A stretch of 64,000 nt of DNA from Mesorhizobium sp. M9A.F.Ca.ET.002.03.1.2 (GTDB lineage Bacteria; Pseudomonadota; Alphaproteobacteria; Rhizobiales; Rhizobiaceae). Location: assembly GCF_003952365.1 (NCBI RefSeq), contig NZ_CP034443.1:62001-126000 (forward strand). The letters are read 5' to 3'. Under the pieces are notes generated by a model, which was not told the DNA's origin, did not search any database, and saw only the letters and a list, made by a program, of their open reading frames with translations. A program made the position numbers and the translations under genes. Positions 37,889-46,699 of the stretch are shown piece by piece. Each line of letters opens with the position of its first letter. Position 1 is the first letter of the stretch.

Positions 37889-38548
37889 TTAAGCCCTGCC
37901 GAGTTCGGCGATGGCGTCGCAGAGTTTTCTATGATCGTTGCCGGTCATCAGCTTGCGCGTCGCGAAGGCACCATCGCCGGCGATCCGATTGGATCTGCCG
38001 CGCACCAGCCAGCCCTCGCGCAGCCCGGCTCGCCGTCCAGCTTCCATGTCGTCGGCCTTGTCGCCGACGATGATCGATCGGCTGATATCCACGCCCAGCA
38101 GATCGCGGGCGCGCAGAAGCATGCCCGGGTTGGGCTTGCGCATCGGATGATCAGCTATCGCCAGATCCCCCGTCCCGCTCGAATGGTAGGCGCAGGCGAG
38201 CATCAGATCGATCCGGCAACCCTGCGCTTCGAGAAGCACCAGCAGCCGAGCATTGACTGCGGCGAAATCCGGCCAGCCGAAATAGCCGCGAGCTATGCCT
38301 GACTGGTTGGAGACTACGATCGTAGGAAGGCCGACACTGTTGGCCGTTCGGATCACCGGCAGCATCTCCGGCCTGAGCACAATGTCGGCCGGATCGCTGG
38401 GGTAGCCGGAATCGACATTGATGGTGCCGTCGCGATCGAGGAACAGCGCCGGCGTGCCAGCTGGAAAAACCGCGGTGCCGATCCGTTCGACCCACAAACC
38501 GAGCTCTTCGAGCGGATACCGCTTCGCGACAGCGTCCCTGTCAGCCAT
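37889..38548 (-). CDS. gmhB: Heptose-1,7-bisphosphate 7-phosphatase GmhB
   Basis: A 219-residue HAD-type phosphatase that removes the 7-phosphate from D-glycero-D-manno-heptose 1,7-bisphosphate in ADP-heptose synthesis. The catalytic motif FLDRDGTIN is near residue 36-44, then VSNQSGIARGYF, KPNPGMLLRA and GDKADDMEAGRRAG, the HAD motifs II-IV. The N-terminal 30 residues are longer than in E. coli GmhB. It overlaps gmhA by eight bases in the hldE-gmhA-gmhB operon, which confirms the pathway. Confidence 0.9.
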   Translation of the reverse strand: MADRDAVAKRYPLEELGLWVERIGTAVFPAGTPALFLDRDGTINVDSGYPSDPADIVLRPEMLPVIRTANSVGLPTIVVSNQSGIARGYFGWPDFAAVNARLLVLLEAQGCRIDLMLACAYHSSGTGDLAIADHPMRKPNPGMLLRARDLLGVDISRSIIVGDKADDMEAGRRAGLREGWLVRGRSNRIAGDGAFATRKLMTGNDHRKLCDAIAELGRA

Positions 38549-39113
38549 CGCAGAGGCGCGCTTCGACCATTTCGCACAGATGATGATAGAGGCACAGATG
38601 CCCTTGCTGGATGATCGGCGTCGAGGTCGACGGCACGTTGAGCAGGATGTCGCAGAGCGGCTTGAGCCTGCCGCCAGTATCGCCGGTCAGGCCGATCACC
38701 GTCATGTCCATCATGCGCGCCTGTTCGGCCGCGGCAAGGATGCTGGCCGAGTTGCCGCTGGTCGAGATGGCGAGCAGCACGGCACCCGCCGAGCCATGCG
38801 CCTCGACCTGGCGTGAAAACACCGTGTCGAAGCCGTAATCATTGCCCCAGGCGGTCAGCACCGCCGCATTGGCCGGCAGCGCGATGACATTGTAGGCCTT
38901 GCGCTCCTTCAGGAAACGGCCGACCAGTTCGCCGGCGATGTGGATGGCATCGCTGGCCGAACCGCCATTGCCGCAGATCAGCAGCGCCTTGCCCTGTGAA
39001 AGCGCCGCAACCACGGCGGTAACGGCCCGCTCCATCTCGCTGGTGAGGTCGCGCTCGACCATCGCCGAGATCGCGGCCGCCGAGCGGACTAGGTAATCGT
39101 TCAGTTCGGACAT
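38541..39113 (-). CDS. gmhA: Phosphoheptose isomerase GmhA
   Basis: A 190-residue SIS-domain isomerase converting sedoheptulose 7-phosphate to D-glycero-D-manno-heptose 7-phosphate. ICGNGGSASDAIHIAGELVGRF near residue 48-69 and AISTSGNSASILAA near 115 are the phosphosugar-binding loops. The C-terminal QQGHLCLYHHLCEMVEA holds the catalytic His region. The start at 39113 is preceded by GAGG and lies seven bases after the hldE stop. Confidence 0.93.
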   Translation of the reverse strand: MSELNDYLVRSAAAISAMVERDLTSEMERAVTAVVAALSQGKALLICGNGGSASDAIHIAGELVGRFLKERKAYNVIALPANAAVLTAWGNDYGFDTVFSRQVEAHGSAGAVLLAISTSGNSASILAAAEQARMMDMTVIGLTGDTGGRLKPLCDILLNVPSTSTPIIQQGHLCLYHHLCEMVEARLCDG

Positions 39114-39120
39114 GAAAACC

Positions 39121-40611
39121 TCAGTTTGTATTGCCGGCGCGCAACTTGCCAATGGTGCCTGTCGTGCTTTTGCCGGCGACGAGATCGACCAGCACGACGC
39201 GTCCACCCGCCTTCTGCACCACATCTGCGCCGACCACCTGATCGATCGTGTAGTCGGCGCCCTTGACCAGTATGTCGGGCGTCAGCGCCTCGATCAGGGC
39301 GAGCGGCGTGTCTTCCTCGAAGACGACGACGGCGTCGACCGAGGCAAGCGCCGCCAGCACGCAGGCCCGGTCATGCTCATCGTTGACCGGGCGCCCAGGC
39401 CCTTTCAGCCGGCGCACCGAGGCATCGCTGTTGAGGCCCAGAACCAGCCGGTCGCACTGGCTGCGCGCCGCATGCAAGAGGCTGACATGACCGGCATGAA
39501 GGATGTCGAAACAGCCATTAGTAAAGCCGACGCTCAGGCCTTCGTCCTTCCACGTCGCCACCAGCCTGGCGGCGGCAGCGGCATCGAGGATCGCATCCTT
39601 GTGGGCAATCGGTCCGTGCGAGCGAAACAGCGCGCCGGTGAGTTCCTCGACCGTCAGCCGCGCGGTACCACGCTTTCCCACCACCACGCCGCCCGCCGCG
39701 TTGGCGATGGCGGCGGCCATGATGCGGTCGGCGCCCGCGGCAAGAGCCAGCGCAAATGTCGCGATGACCGTGTCGCCGGCGCCCGAAACGTCGAACACTT
39801 CCCGCGCCTGCGTGGTGATGTGCCGGGCATCGTCCGAGCCGACGACGCTCATGCCTTTTTCGCTGCGCGTCGCGACGACGAAATCGAAGCCATGTGCCGC
39901 GATCAGCTCACGCGCCGCGGCCACGATCTCGTCGTCGGCAAACACTTCACGTCCAACCGCCTCGCCGAGTTCCTTGCGATTGGGCGTGATTGCCGTCGCC
40001 CCGGCATAGCACGCATAGTCGCGCCCCTTCGGATCGACCAGAACCGGCTTTCCGGCCCCGCGGCAGGTCGAGATCAGCTCGCTTGCGACGCCGTCGAGCA
40101 ACATGCCCTTGCCGTAGTCGGACAGGATAACGATGTCGGCTTGCGTAAGCGCAGCACGGAAATGCCGGATCAGCGTCGCGCGCTCCGCGTCGTCCAGCGG
40201 CTTGATTTCCTCTTCGTCGAAGCGCAGCACCTGCTGGCCCTGCGCGCTGAAGCGGCTTTTCGATGATGTCATGCGGTTCGCGTCCTGCGCGAGGCCGCCG
40301 GTGTCGACGCCAGATTCCCCGAGCATGCGCATGAGATTGCCGCCGGCCTGATCGTCGCCGATCGCCGAAACCGGTATCGCGGCAGCGCCGAGCGAGACGA
40401 TGTTGGAGACGACATTGCCGGCGCCGCCCATCGCCAACGTCTCACCACGCCCGCGCAGCACTGGAATTGGCGCTTCAGGCGAAATCCGCTCGATGACGCC
40501 GTTGACGAAACGGTCGAGGATGAAATCGCCGACCACCAGCACGGTGACGTTGCCGAACCGCGAGATGGCACGGTGAAGGGGTTCGGGAGAAGGCAGGTAT
40601 TGCTGGCTCAT
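39121..40611 (-). CDS. hldE: Bifunctional heptose 7-phosphate kinase / heptose 1-phosphate adenyltransferase HldE
   Basis: A 496-residue fusion. The first 320 residues are a ribokinase-type kinase (GGAGNVVSNIVSLGA; catalytic DVSGAGDTVIATFALA near 265-280); the last 150 are a cytidylyltransferase-like domain with FTNGCFDILHAGHVSLLHAA. It phosphorylates heptose 7-phosphate at C1 and, after GmhB acts, adds AMP. The ATG at 40611 is chosen; the longer frame opens with TTG at 40629. First gene of the hldE-gmhA-gmhB operon. Confidence 0.94.
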   Translation of the reverse strand: MSQQYLPSPEPLHRAISRFGNVTVLVVGDFILDRFVNGVIERISPEAPIPVLRGRGETLAMGGAGNVVSNIVSLGAAAIPVSAIGDDQAGGNLMRMLGESGVDTGGLAQDANRMTSSKSRFSAQGQQVLRFDEEEIKPLDDAERATLIRHFRAALTQADIVILSDYGKGMLLDGVASELISTCRGAGKPVLVDPKGRDYACYAGATAITPNRKELGEAVGREVFADDEIVAAARELIAAHGFDFVVATRSEKGMSVVGSDDARHITTQAREVFDVSGAGDTVIATFALALAAGADRIMAAAIANAAGGVVVGKRGTARLTVEELTGALFRSHGPIAHKDAILDAAAAARLVATWKDEGLSVGFTNGCFDILHAGHVSLLHAARSQCDRLVLGLNSDASVRRLKGPGRPVNDEHDRACVLAALASVDAVVVFEEDTPLALIEALTPDILVKGADYTIDQVVGADVVQKAGGRVVLVDLVAGKSTTGTIGKLRAGNTN

Positions 40612-40762
40612 GTCATCCGCGACGTGCAATGAAAGCCGGTCCCGATGCTGTGAAAATGCCGGACTGGCAGGGCTGGTCGTTCATGGCGAAGCCGATATAC
40701 TGCAATTCGGCGCAGCGCAACGGCAGGCATCGAGCGGGTGACAGCCAATGGCGGCTGGCGAA

Positions 40763-41410
40763 TCAGCTTTTCTGCAAAGCGACATGGACGCCCAATCCCA
40801 CGAGCACCACACCGCCGGCACGCCGCATGAGGTGCTGCGCGTGGCTCGAACGCCGCAGCCTGGTGATCAGCGCGCCGGCCAGCACCACGCACACGACATC
40901 CGCCGAGGAGAACATCAGGTTGACGATCGTCCCGAGGACGAGGAATTGCAGCCAGACGGGAAACGCCGCCGACGCGTCGATGAATTGCGGCAGGAACGCC
41001 ATGAAGAAGATCGCCGTCTTGGGATTGAGCACCTCGACGGTGATGCTCTCGAAAAAGGCGCGGCGGGCAGATTTCGGGACAGTACCCGAGGCGACGGAGC
41101 CTGAGATGACGGCATCGTCTTGCGCCCTGGCGCGAAACAGCGAGATGCCCAGCCAGATCAGATAGAGCGCGCCGGCCAGCTTGACCGCGACGTAGAGCGT
41201 CGGCACGGCGTGGAAAAGCACGGACAACCCGGCAGCGGCGGCGACGACATGCACGTAGCCGCCAAGATGAATACCCAAGGCAGCTGTCAGGCCGGACCAG
41301 CGGCCGCGCGCCATGGTTTGCGCAGCAGCGTAAAGCATGGCCGGGCCGGGAATGTAGGCGAAGATCGCCGTGGTGGCGAAAAAGGCGATAAGCAGTTCGG
41401 TCGACGGCAT
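40763..41410 (-). CDS. LysE/RhtB-family exporter
   Basis: A 215-residue exporter with six helices. AYIPGPAMLYAAAQTMARGR contains the PGP motif of the family, and EVLNPKTAIFFMAFLPQF is the NPK region. Its start at 41410 follows GGAG. It lies 130 bases downstream of a haloacetate-dehalogenase-like gene on the same strand, so it could be in that transcript and export a related compound or amino acid; this is inference. It reads toward hldE. Confidence 0.85.
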   Translation of the reverse strand: MPSTELLIAFFATTAIFAYIPGPAMLYAAAQTMARGRWSGLTAALGIHLGGYVHVVAAAAGLSVLFHAVPTLYVAVKLAGALYLIWLGISLFRARAQDDAVISGSVASGTVPKSARRAFFESITVEVLNPKTAIFFMAFLPQFIDASAAFPVWLQFLVLGTIVNLMFSSADVVCVVLAGALITRLRRSSHAQHLMRRAGGVVLVGLGVHVALQKS

Positions 41411-41540
41411 TGCCTTTGCTCCTGTCGCGCTTCGCCGGTGGATCGCCGACTGAAGCGAGAGCTTTGCGGCGGCACTGTGGCGCTCCAGCACCGGTCTTGT
41501 GACGATGGGGATGGTCGCGAAGTAGGCCCGGCTCCCGAAC

Positions 41541-42422
41541 TCACGCGAGATCGGACAAAAACTCTCTCAGGCGCCGCGCCGTTTCTACCGGAAATTGATC
41601 GACGAAGAAATGGCCTCCCGGAAGCGAGGCTTCGGTCACATTGGAACAGCGCTTTCGCCACTCCGAGGGAATATCGAACAGGGACGCCATTGTGCCGGAC
41701 GAGCCGTAAAACACGAGCGTCGGGCAAGCGACCTTCCGGTCGAGATCGGCTGCATCGTGCTGGAGGTCGATGCTCGCGGCCGCCCGGTAGTCGGAGCATG
41801 AGCCGTGAACCATGCCGGGAGCGCGCCACGCACGCCGATACTCGGCCATCATCTCGGGATCGAAATCCGAGATCTTCGTCGCACCCCAGCCAACAAGGCA
41901 GGTTTCATAGAAGAAATCGGGATCGTTGCCGATAAGGCGTTCGGGGAAAGGTTCGGGCTGCGAAAGAAAATACCAGTGCCAATAGGCGCCCGCAACCTTC
42001 CGGTTGGTGTCCATGAACATCGCGTAGGTGGGCACGATGTCCATCACCGTGAGCGACAGCACCGCGTCGGGATGGTCGAGCGCCATCCGGTGTCCGGTAC
42101 GCCCACCCCGATCATGGCCAACCATGTGAAAGCGGTTGAATCCAAGATGACGCATCAGGCCAACCTGGTCGGCCGCGAAAGCGCGGAAGGCGTAGTTCGA
42201 ACAATCCGGCAAGCATTTCGGCTTCGCAGAATCGCCGTAACCGCGAAGATCGGCGCAGACAACCGTGAAATGGCTTGCCAGTTGCGGAGCAACCCGCGCC
42301 CACATGGCCCGGCTCTGCGGAAATCCGTGCAGCAGGAGCACTGGCGGCCCGGAGCCACCCACGTCGCAGGCGATATCTGTCCCCTCGACCGAAACGATCT
42401 TGTGCTCGAAGCCCTCAAACAT
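41541..42422 (-). CDS. Fluoroacetate/haloacetate dehalogenase-type alpha/beta hydrolase
   Basis: A 293-residue alpha/beta hydrolase. Every residue I recall as functional in fluoroacetate dehalogenase RPA1163 has a counterpart: nucleophile D104 with R105 and R108 (HDRGGR), acid D128 (VMDIVPTY), H149-W150 and Y212 for the halide, and H271 (GGHFF). RPA1163 numbers are D110, R111, R114, D134, H155, W156, Y219 and H280, a nearly constant offset. Epoxide hydrolases lack the HW pair. It would hydrolyse haloacetate to glycolate. It overlaps an FlK-like thioesterase gene by eight bases. Confidence 0.85.
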   Translation of the reverse strand: MFEGFEHKIVSVEGTDIACDVGGSGPPVLLLHGFPQSRAMWARVAPQLASHFTVVCADLRGYGDSAKPKCLPDCSNYAFRAFAADQVGLMRHLGFNRFHMVGHDRGGRTGHRMALDHPDAVLSLTVMDIVPTYAMFMDTNRKVAGAYWHWYFLSQPEPFPERLIGNDPDFFYETCLVGWGATKISDFDPEMMAEYRRAWRAPGMVHGSCSDYRAAASIDLQHDAADLDRKVACPTLVFYGSSGTMASLFDIPSEWRKRCSNVTEASLPGGHFFVDQFPVETARRLREFLSDLA

Positions 42423-42843
42423 GACCGGTCTGCTCCGACTTGGCCGAAACGCGCGCCAGGAATTTGAGATGGTCGATGACCGCCCTCTCGTGGAAGCCTT
42501 CGCCGATCAAACCGCATTCGTCCCTGCACGACACCTTGAAGCGCAGCTTGCGCCCTTCCACGGCGACAAGTTCGACCTCGGCGGTGACCGTCATGCCGGC
42601 CGGCGTGGCGGCGATATGACTGACGTCGACATGGGTGCCTACGGTTCTTTCGTGGCTGCCGAGAAACGGGCGCAATGCCTCGACGCACGCCCACTCTATG
42701 AAGCCGACCATGAAGGCCGTCGCAAAGACCGGAGGCATGTCGCCGAAGCCCGTGAAGGCCGGCGCCATGGCCGGAACCGTGAGCGTGCCGTCGACACGCA
42801 GGCTCTGGAGGAAGCGAAGACCGGGCTCTAGATTTGATGTCAT
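42415..42843 (-). CDS. FlK-like (fluoroacetyl-CoA type) thioesterase
   Basis: A 142-residue hot-dog thioesterase. It resembles FlK of Streptomyces cattleya, which hydrolyses fluoroacetyl-CoA and so prevents fluorocitrate poisoning. With the start at 42843 the catalytic residues fall at T42 (VFATAFMVG), E50 (FIEWACVEA) and H76 (SHIAATPAG), the same numbers as in FlK. F33 is kept, but the gate residue F36 is M36. It is the first gene of a pair with a fluoroacetate-dehalogenase-type hydrolase. No Shine-Dalgarno is obvious. Many FlK-like proteins act on other acyl-CoAs, so specificity is open. Confidence 0.8.
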   Translation of the reverse strand: MTSNLEPGLRFLQSLRVDGTLTVPAMAPAFTGFGDMPPVFATAFMVGFIEWACVEALRPFLGSHERTVGTHVDVSHIAATPAGMTVTAEVELVAVEGRKLRFKVSCRDECGLIGEGFHERAVIDHLKFLARVSAKSEQTGHV

Positions 42844-43121
42844 GGTTGCATTGAAGACAGGCGAGAGCTTGACCGCCGATAGCGCGGCTGCCGCTCGGCG
42901 TTGATGAAAACCCGGTGTAAGGCTTCCAACGGAAATGAAGAGCGATTCAACCACCTGTACGGCAGACCTTATTTCGAAAACGGTTCGGTCGATCCATCCC
43001 TACATTCGTCGTACCTGGTCTCGACAATCTCGGGCATGCCGCCGTCGAACTTGAACAGGGATCAATATGGACTACTGGCACAATTACGGCGTCCAGCCGG
43101 TCCAGGCAGCCAGCGGCCTTA

Positions 43122-43150
43122 TCGGCAGGCCGGCCGGCCTCTCCTATAAG
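43122..43150 (+). promoter_or_regulatory. Orphan promoter-like copy
   Basis: TCGGCA, 17 bases, TATAAG. Together with its flanks (CAGGCCGGCC before, AGAGCCGGAATCGG after) it looks like a second copy of the hldD promoter at 43647-43675. No gene follows on this strand before the RIME-like element. Confidence 0.4.
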
Positions 43151-43183
43151 AGCCGGAATCGGGGATGGCGTCGGGACCTGAAT

Positions 43184-43207
43184 CAAAAACCCGCCTCTGT
43201 GGGCGGG
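43184..43207 (-). terminator. Minus-strand terminator
   Basis: Read on the minus strand, CCCGCC and GGCGGG form a stem around CACAGA, followed by five T (43189-43185). A TTGACA-17-TAGGAA promoter candidate (43266-43238) would make a transcript of only about 50 bases ending here. Confidence 0.6.
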
Positions 43208-43307
43208 CCGTCGGCGCAAATCAGCACCTTGAATAAATTCCTAGCATAAGTGCGGTCACCTGTCAAGTTGAAACCGCCCACGGTTGCAAGACAATCGCTT
43301 CAGGTTT

Positions 43308-43488
43308 GCGCTGCCCCTCATCGCCCTGCCGGGCACTTCTCCCCGTATAGTGACGGGGAGAAGGACGCCTTCGCAAAGGATTTCGCCAATCTCCACCGTT
43401 GCAGAAAGGGCGCCGAGGGTCGCGACAAACCCCTTCTCCCCGTCACTATACGGGGAGAAGGTGCCGGCAGGCGGATGAGGGGCAGCGC
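43308..43488. repeat. RIME-like palindromic element, copy 1
   Basis: Arms 43308-43364 and 43432-43488 are near-perfect complements (GCGCTGCCCCTCATC ... ; CTTCTCCCCGT with ACGGGGAGAAG). Each arm contains its own small hairpin, as described for rhizobial intergenic mosaic elements. The unique centre carries GATTTCGCCAAT and GCGCCGAGG. Confidence 0.85.
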
Positions 43489-43646
43489 GGCGTCGACAAT
43501 TGGCCTGTGCCCTGAACTCGCGTTCTCCCACCGCCCTCTATTCGGGCGCATCCCCCCGCAAAAGGTCGGCAGCGGTGCCGGACGGCCAATCCGCAACCAC
43601 CAAGGCATCGACCTGAATGTGCTGCCTGGTCTTCCAGCCTGCTTTA

Positions 43647-43675
43647 TCGACAGGCCTGCCAGCGTCCCCTATAAG
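43647..43675 (+). promoter_or_regulatory. hldD: Probable hldD promoter
   Basis: TCGACA (43647-43652), a 17-base spacer and TATAAG (43670-43675) lie 41 bases before the hldD start. The same TATAAG box is seen before carB and in the orphan copy at 43122-43150. Confidence 0.55.
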
Positions 43676-43716
43676 GGCCGGATTCGGCAAGCAACCGCAG
43701 GTCAGGGCCTATTAAC

Positions 43717-44667
43717 ATGATCATCGTCACGGGCGGCGCCGGCATGATCGGCTCCAACATCGTCGCCGCGCTCAACGCCGAAGGGTTCAGCGACATCCTC
43801 GTCGTCGACGACCTGACCGACGGCCACAAGATCGCCAATCTCGCCGATCTGCAGATCGCCGATTATCTCGACAAGGACGATTTCCTGCCGCGCCTCGAAG
43901 AAGGCGGGCTCGGCCGCATCGAGGCCGTCTTCCACCAGGGCGCATGCTCGACCACCACCGAGTGGAACGGCAAGTTCATGATGGAGGTGAACTACGCCTA
44001 TTCGAAGCGGCTGCTGCATGCCTGCCTCGCGCTGCGCGTGCCTTTCCTCTATGCCTCCTCCGCCTCGGTTTATGGCGGCGGCGCCGAGTTTCGAGAGGAG
44101 CCGGAATGCGAACGCCCGCTCAACGTCTATGCCTATTCGAAGAAGCTGTTCGACGACTACGTCCGCCGCACAGTCTTCGACACCGATCATTCGCCAGTTG
44201 CCGGCTTGCGCTACTTCAACGTCTATGGACCGCGCGAGGCGCACAAGGGTGCCATGGCATCGGTCGCCTTCCATCTGTTCAACCAGGTCGAGCAGGGCCA
44301 GAACCCGAAATTGTTCGGCGCCCATGACGGGTTCGGACCCGGCGAGCAGAGCCGCGATTTCATCCATGTTAGCGATGTCGCCGACGTCAATCTGTGGCTG
44401 TGGAAACGCGAATTGAGCGGCATCTTCAATTGCGGTACCGGCCGCGCCCAGCCGTTCCGCACCATTGCCGAAACGGTGATCGGCACGCTGGGCAAAGGGC
44501 AGATCGAGTTCATCGACTTCCCCGACCACCTCAAGGGCAGCTACCAGAGTTTTACCCAAGCTGATATGTCCCGGTTGCGCGCTGCCGGTTACAATGGTCA
44601 GTTTCGCACAGTGGAAACCGGCGTCAGAGACTATGTCGAATGGTTGAAAGCCCAGCGATCCTCGTGA
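43717..44667 (+). CDS. hldD: ADP-glyceromanno-heptose 6-epimerase
   Basis: A 316-residue short-chain-type epimerase converting ADP-D-glycero- to ADP-L-glycero-D-manno-heptose, the last step of heptose donor synthesis. The NAD(P) motif GGAGMIGSN begins at residue 6, the catalytic YxxxK is [12 protein letters not shown] near 145, and [15 protein letters not shown] near 74 is typical of HldD. It is the first gene of hldD-waaF-waaC and overlaps the waaF start by 28 bases. Confidence 0.95.
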   Translation: MIIVTGGAGMIGSNIVAALNAEGFSDILVVDDLTDGHKIANLADLQIADYLDKDDFLPRLEEGGLGRIEAVFHQGACSTTTEWNGKFMMEVNYAYSKRLLHACLALRVPFLYASSASVYGGGAEFREEPECERPLNVYAYSKKLFDDYVRRTVFDTDHSPVAGLRYFNVYGPREAHKGAMASVAFHLFNQVEQGQNPKLFGAHDGFGPGEQSRDFIHVSDVADVNLWLWKRELSGIFNCGTGRAQPFRTIAETVIGTLGKGQIEFIDFPDHLKGSYQSFTQADMSRLRAAGYNGQFRTVETGVRDYVEWLKAQRSS

Positions 44668-45646
44668 TCGGCCCCCGCTGGGTGGGCGACATGGTGATGG
44701 CGCAGTGCCTGTTCTCGGCGCTAAAAGAGCTTCACCCGAACACCGCGATCGACGTGCTGGCCCCGGCATGGGCGGCGCCGATGGTCAAGCGTATGCCCGA
44801 GATACGCCAGCAGATCGATCTGCCGCTGAAATCCGGCGTCCTCGCCTTCGGTGTCCGAAAGCGGTTCGGCCGCCTGCTGCGCGGTCGCTATGACATGGCC
44901 TATGTCATGCCGGGAAGCTGGAAGTCGGCGCTGGTCCCGTTCTTTGCCCGCATCCCGCGCCGTGTCGGCCATCTCAAGGAAATGCGCTATGGGCTGCTGA
45001 CCGACATCGTTCCCTTGCCCGATGGTGTGAAACGGCGCACCGCGCAGGCCTATTTCGGCCTCGCGCAAGGGGGCACGTTCCGCCCCCAAGGCTTGCTGTC
45101 GACACGAAAAACCAGGCGGCATTGCTGGGTCGCTTCGGGCTGGAGGCGAAAAAATTCGTCGCGCTGATGCCGGGCGCCGAATTCGGCCCGGCCAAACGCT
45201 GGCCGAGTGAAGCCTATGCCGGCCTTGCCCGCGACGTGATGGCGAAAGGGCTGAAGGTCGCGCTGTTCGGATCGAAGAACGACGCCGACGTCACGGCGCA
45301 AATCGCCGCGCTTGCACCAGGCGCTGTCGACCTCGCCGGCCAGACGCGGCTGGAGGACGCCATCGACCTGATCGCCGCGGCCAGGCTCGCGGTGTCGAAC
45401 GACAGCGGGCTGATGCATGTTGCGGCAGCGGTCGGCACGCCGATCGTTGCCGTCTACGGCTCGACCTCGCCGCAGAATACGCCGCCGCTCGCCGAGCACC
45501 GCGAACTGGTCTGGCTCGGCCTGTCCTGTTCGCCCTGCCATAAGAAAATCTGCCCGCTCGGTCATCTCAACTGCCTGAAGACGCTTGAAGTCGCACAGGT
45601 CGCGGCGGCAGTGGAGCGGCTGCTGGAAATACCGGCCGCCGCATGA
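44640..45646 (+). pseudogene. waaF: ADP-heptose:LPS heptosyltransferase II (WaaF), frameshifted
   Basis: The first frame begins [16 protein letters not shown] and runs to about 45083 as a normal GT9 heptosyltransferase; it then reads into nonsense and stops at 45167. From about 45083 the frame one base back continues RLAVDTKNQAALLGRFG, ALMPGAEFGPAKRWP, VSNDSGLMHVAAAVGTPIVA and SPCHKKICP to 45646. Adding one C to the C5 run at 45083-45087 would give GTFRPPRLAVD and a protein of about 335 residues. WaaF adds the second heptose of the LPS inner core. The gene is otherwise intact and overlaps waaC by ATGA, so a sequencing error, phase variation or recent mutation are all possible. Confidence 0.85.
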
Positions 45647-46668
45647 AGGTGCTCATCGTCAAGACATCCTCGATGGGTGACGTCATCCATACCTTTCCGG
45701 CCGTCGAGGATGCGCGCCGCAACCGGCCCGATGTGTCGTTCGACTGGTGCGTGGAGGAGGCTTTTGCCGGCATCGTGGCGCTGCATCCGGCGATCGCGAC
45801 CATCCACACCGTGGCGATCCGGCGCTGGCGCACAAGCCCGCTCGGCCGCGGCACATGGCGCGAGGCGGCGGGCTTGCGCCGCGCCTTGCGGCATTGCCGC
45901 TACGATCTCGTCATCGATGCGCAAGGACTGCTGAAATCGGCCCTGGTGGCGAAACAGGCAGCGGCGCCGATCGCCGGCTTCGACGGCTCGAGCGCCCGCG
46001 AACCTTCGGCGGCTTTGTTCTACGACCGCCGGTATGCTGTGCCGCGCGACCTGCACGCCATCGAACGCACTAGGCGGCTGTTCGGGCTGGCGCTCGGCTA
46101 TGAACCGGATTTTTCCGGGATCGAGTCCGGCATTGTGCCGCCGGCCGGCGGTTCGACCCCAGCCGGCAATTCGACCCCAGCCGGCAATTTGACTCTTGTC
46201 GGCGAAAACTCCGCCTTCCTGCTGCACGGCACCAGCCGCGAGGACAAGAAATGGCCGGCCAGCGACTGGATCGAAACCGCCCGGCTTCTCGTTGCGAGAG
46301 GAATGACGCCGGTCACCACCTGGTCGAACGACAGGGAAAAGGCGGTTGCCGAAGCGGTCGCCGAGGCCGTTCCGCAGACCGTGCTGGTGCCGAAATCACC
46401 GCTTGCCGAGATCGCCGCGATCATCGGCCGGTCGGTGCTGGTCATCGGCGCCGACACCGGCCTCACCCACCTCGCCAGTGCCTTCGGCCTGCCGACCGTC
46501 GCCGTGTTCCTGGCGACGGAACCCGGCCTGACCGGCCCGCGCGGGCCATTCTCGTCAACGCTACTTGCCGCGCCCGGCGGTCGCCTCACACCCGCTGAGG
46601 TGGTGGCGGAGGCGGAGAGGCTGCTGGAACGACAAGCGCTTGATCAGGCCAAAGTTGGCAAGAATTGA
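45643..46668 (+). CDS. waaC: LPS heptosyltransferase I (WaaC)
   Basis: A 341-residue GT9 enzyme that adds the first heptose to Kdo on lipid A. It starts KVLIVKTSSMGDVIHTFPAV, a WaaC hallmark, with DLVIDAQGLLKSALVA near 90 and GADTGLTHLASAFGLPTVA near 270 in the nucleotide-sugar site. Between the two Rossmann domains is an insertion made of a small tandem repeat (STPAGN twice, 46152-46187), probably a flexible linker. It overlaps waaF by ATGA. Confidence 0.92.
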   Translation: MKVLIVKTSSMGDVIHTFPAVEDARRNRPDVSFDWCVEEAFAGIVALHPAIATIHTVAIRRWRTSPLGRGTWREAAGLRRALRHCRYDLVIDAQGLLKSALVAKQAAAPIAGFDGSSAREPSAALFYDRRYAVPRDLHAIERTRRLFGLALGYEPDFSGIESGIVPPAGGSTPAGNSTPAGNLTLVGENSAFLLHGTSREDKKWPASDWIETARLLVARGMTPVTTWSNDREKAVAEAVAEAVPQTVLVPKSPLAEIAAIIGRSVLVIGADTGLTHLASAFGLPTVAVFLATEPGLTGPRGPFSSTLLAAPGGRLTPAEVVAEAERLLERQALDQAKVGKN

Positions 46669-46699
46669 TTTCATTCAATCAATTCAATCGGAAAGGCCA

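Larger units (their letters stand above)
42844..43307. other. Spacer left of the hldD promoter region
   Basis: This interval contains no convincing gene. It holds an orphan promoter-like sequence at 43122-43150, a minus-strand terminator at 43184-43207 and a possible minus-strand promoter at 43238-43266. The short open frames here lack ribosome sites and family resemblance. Confidence 0.4.

Noticed and set aside
43067..43249. 60-codon plus-strand ORF before hldD
   Set aside because: No ribosome site, overlaps promoter-like and terminator-like sequences, and no recognisable product.
43256..43720. Overlapping ORFs of 91-156 codons across the RIME-like element
   Set aside because: They are produced by the palindromic repeat itself; both strands give similar Ser/Pro/Arg-rich text.
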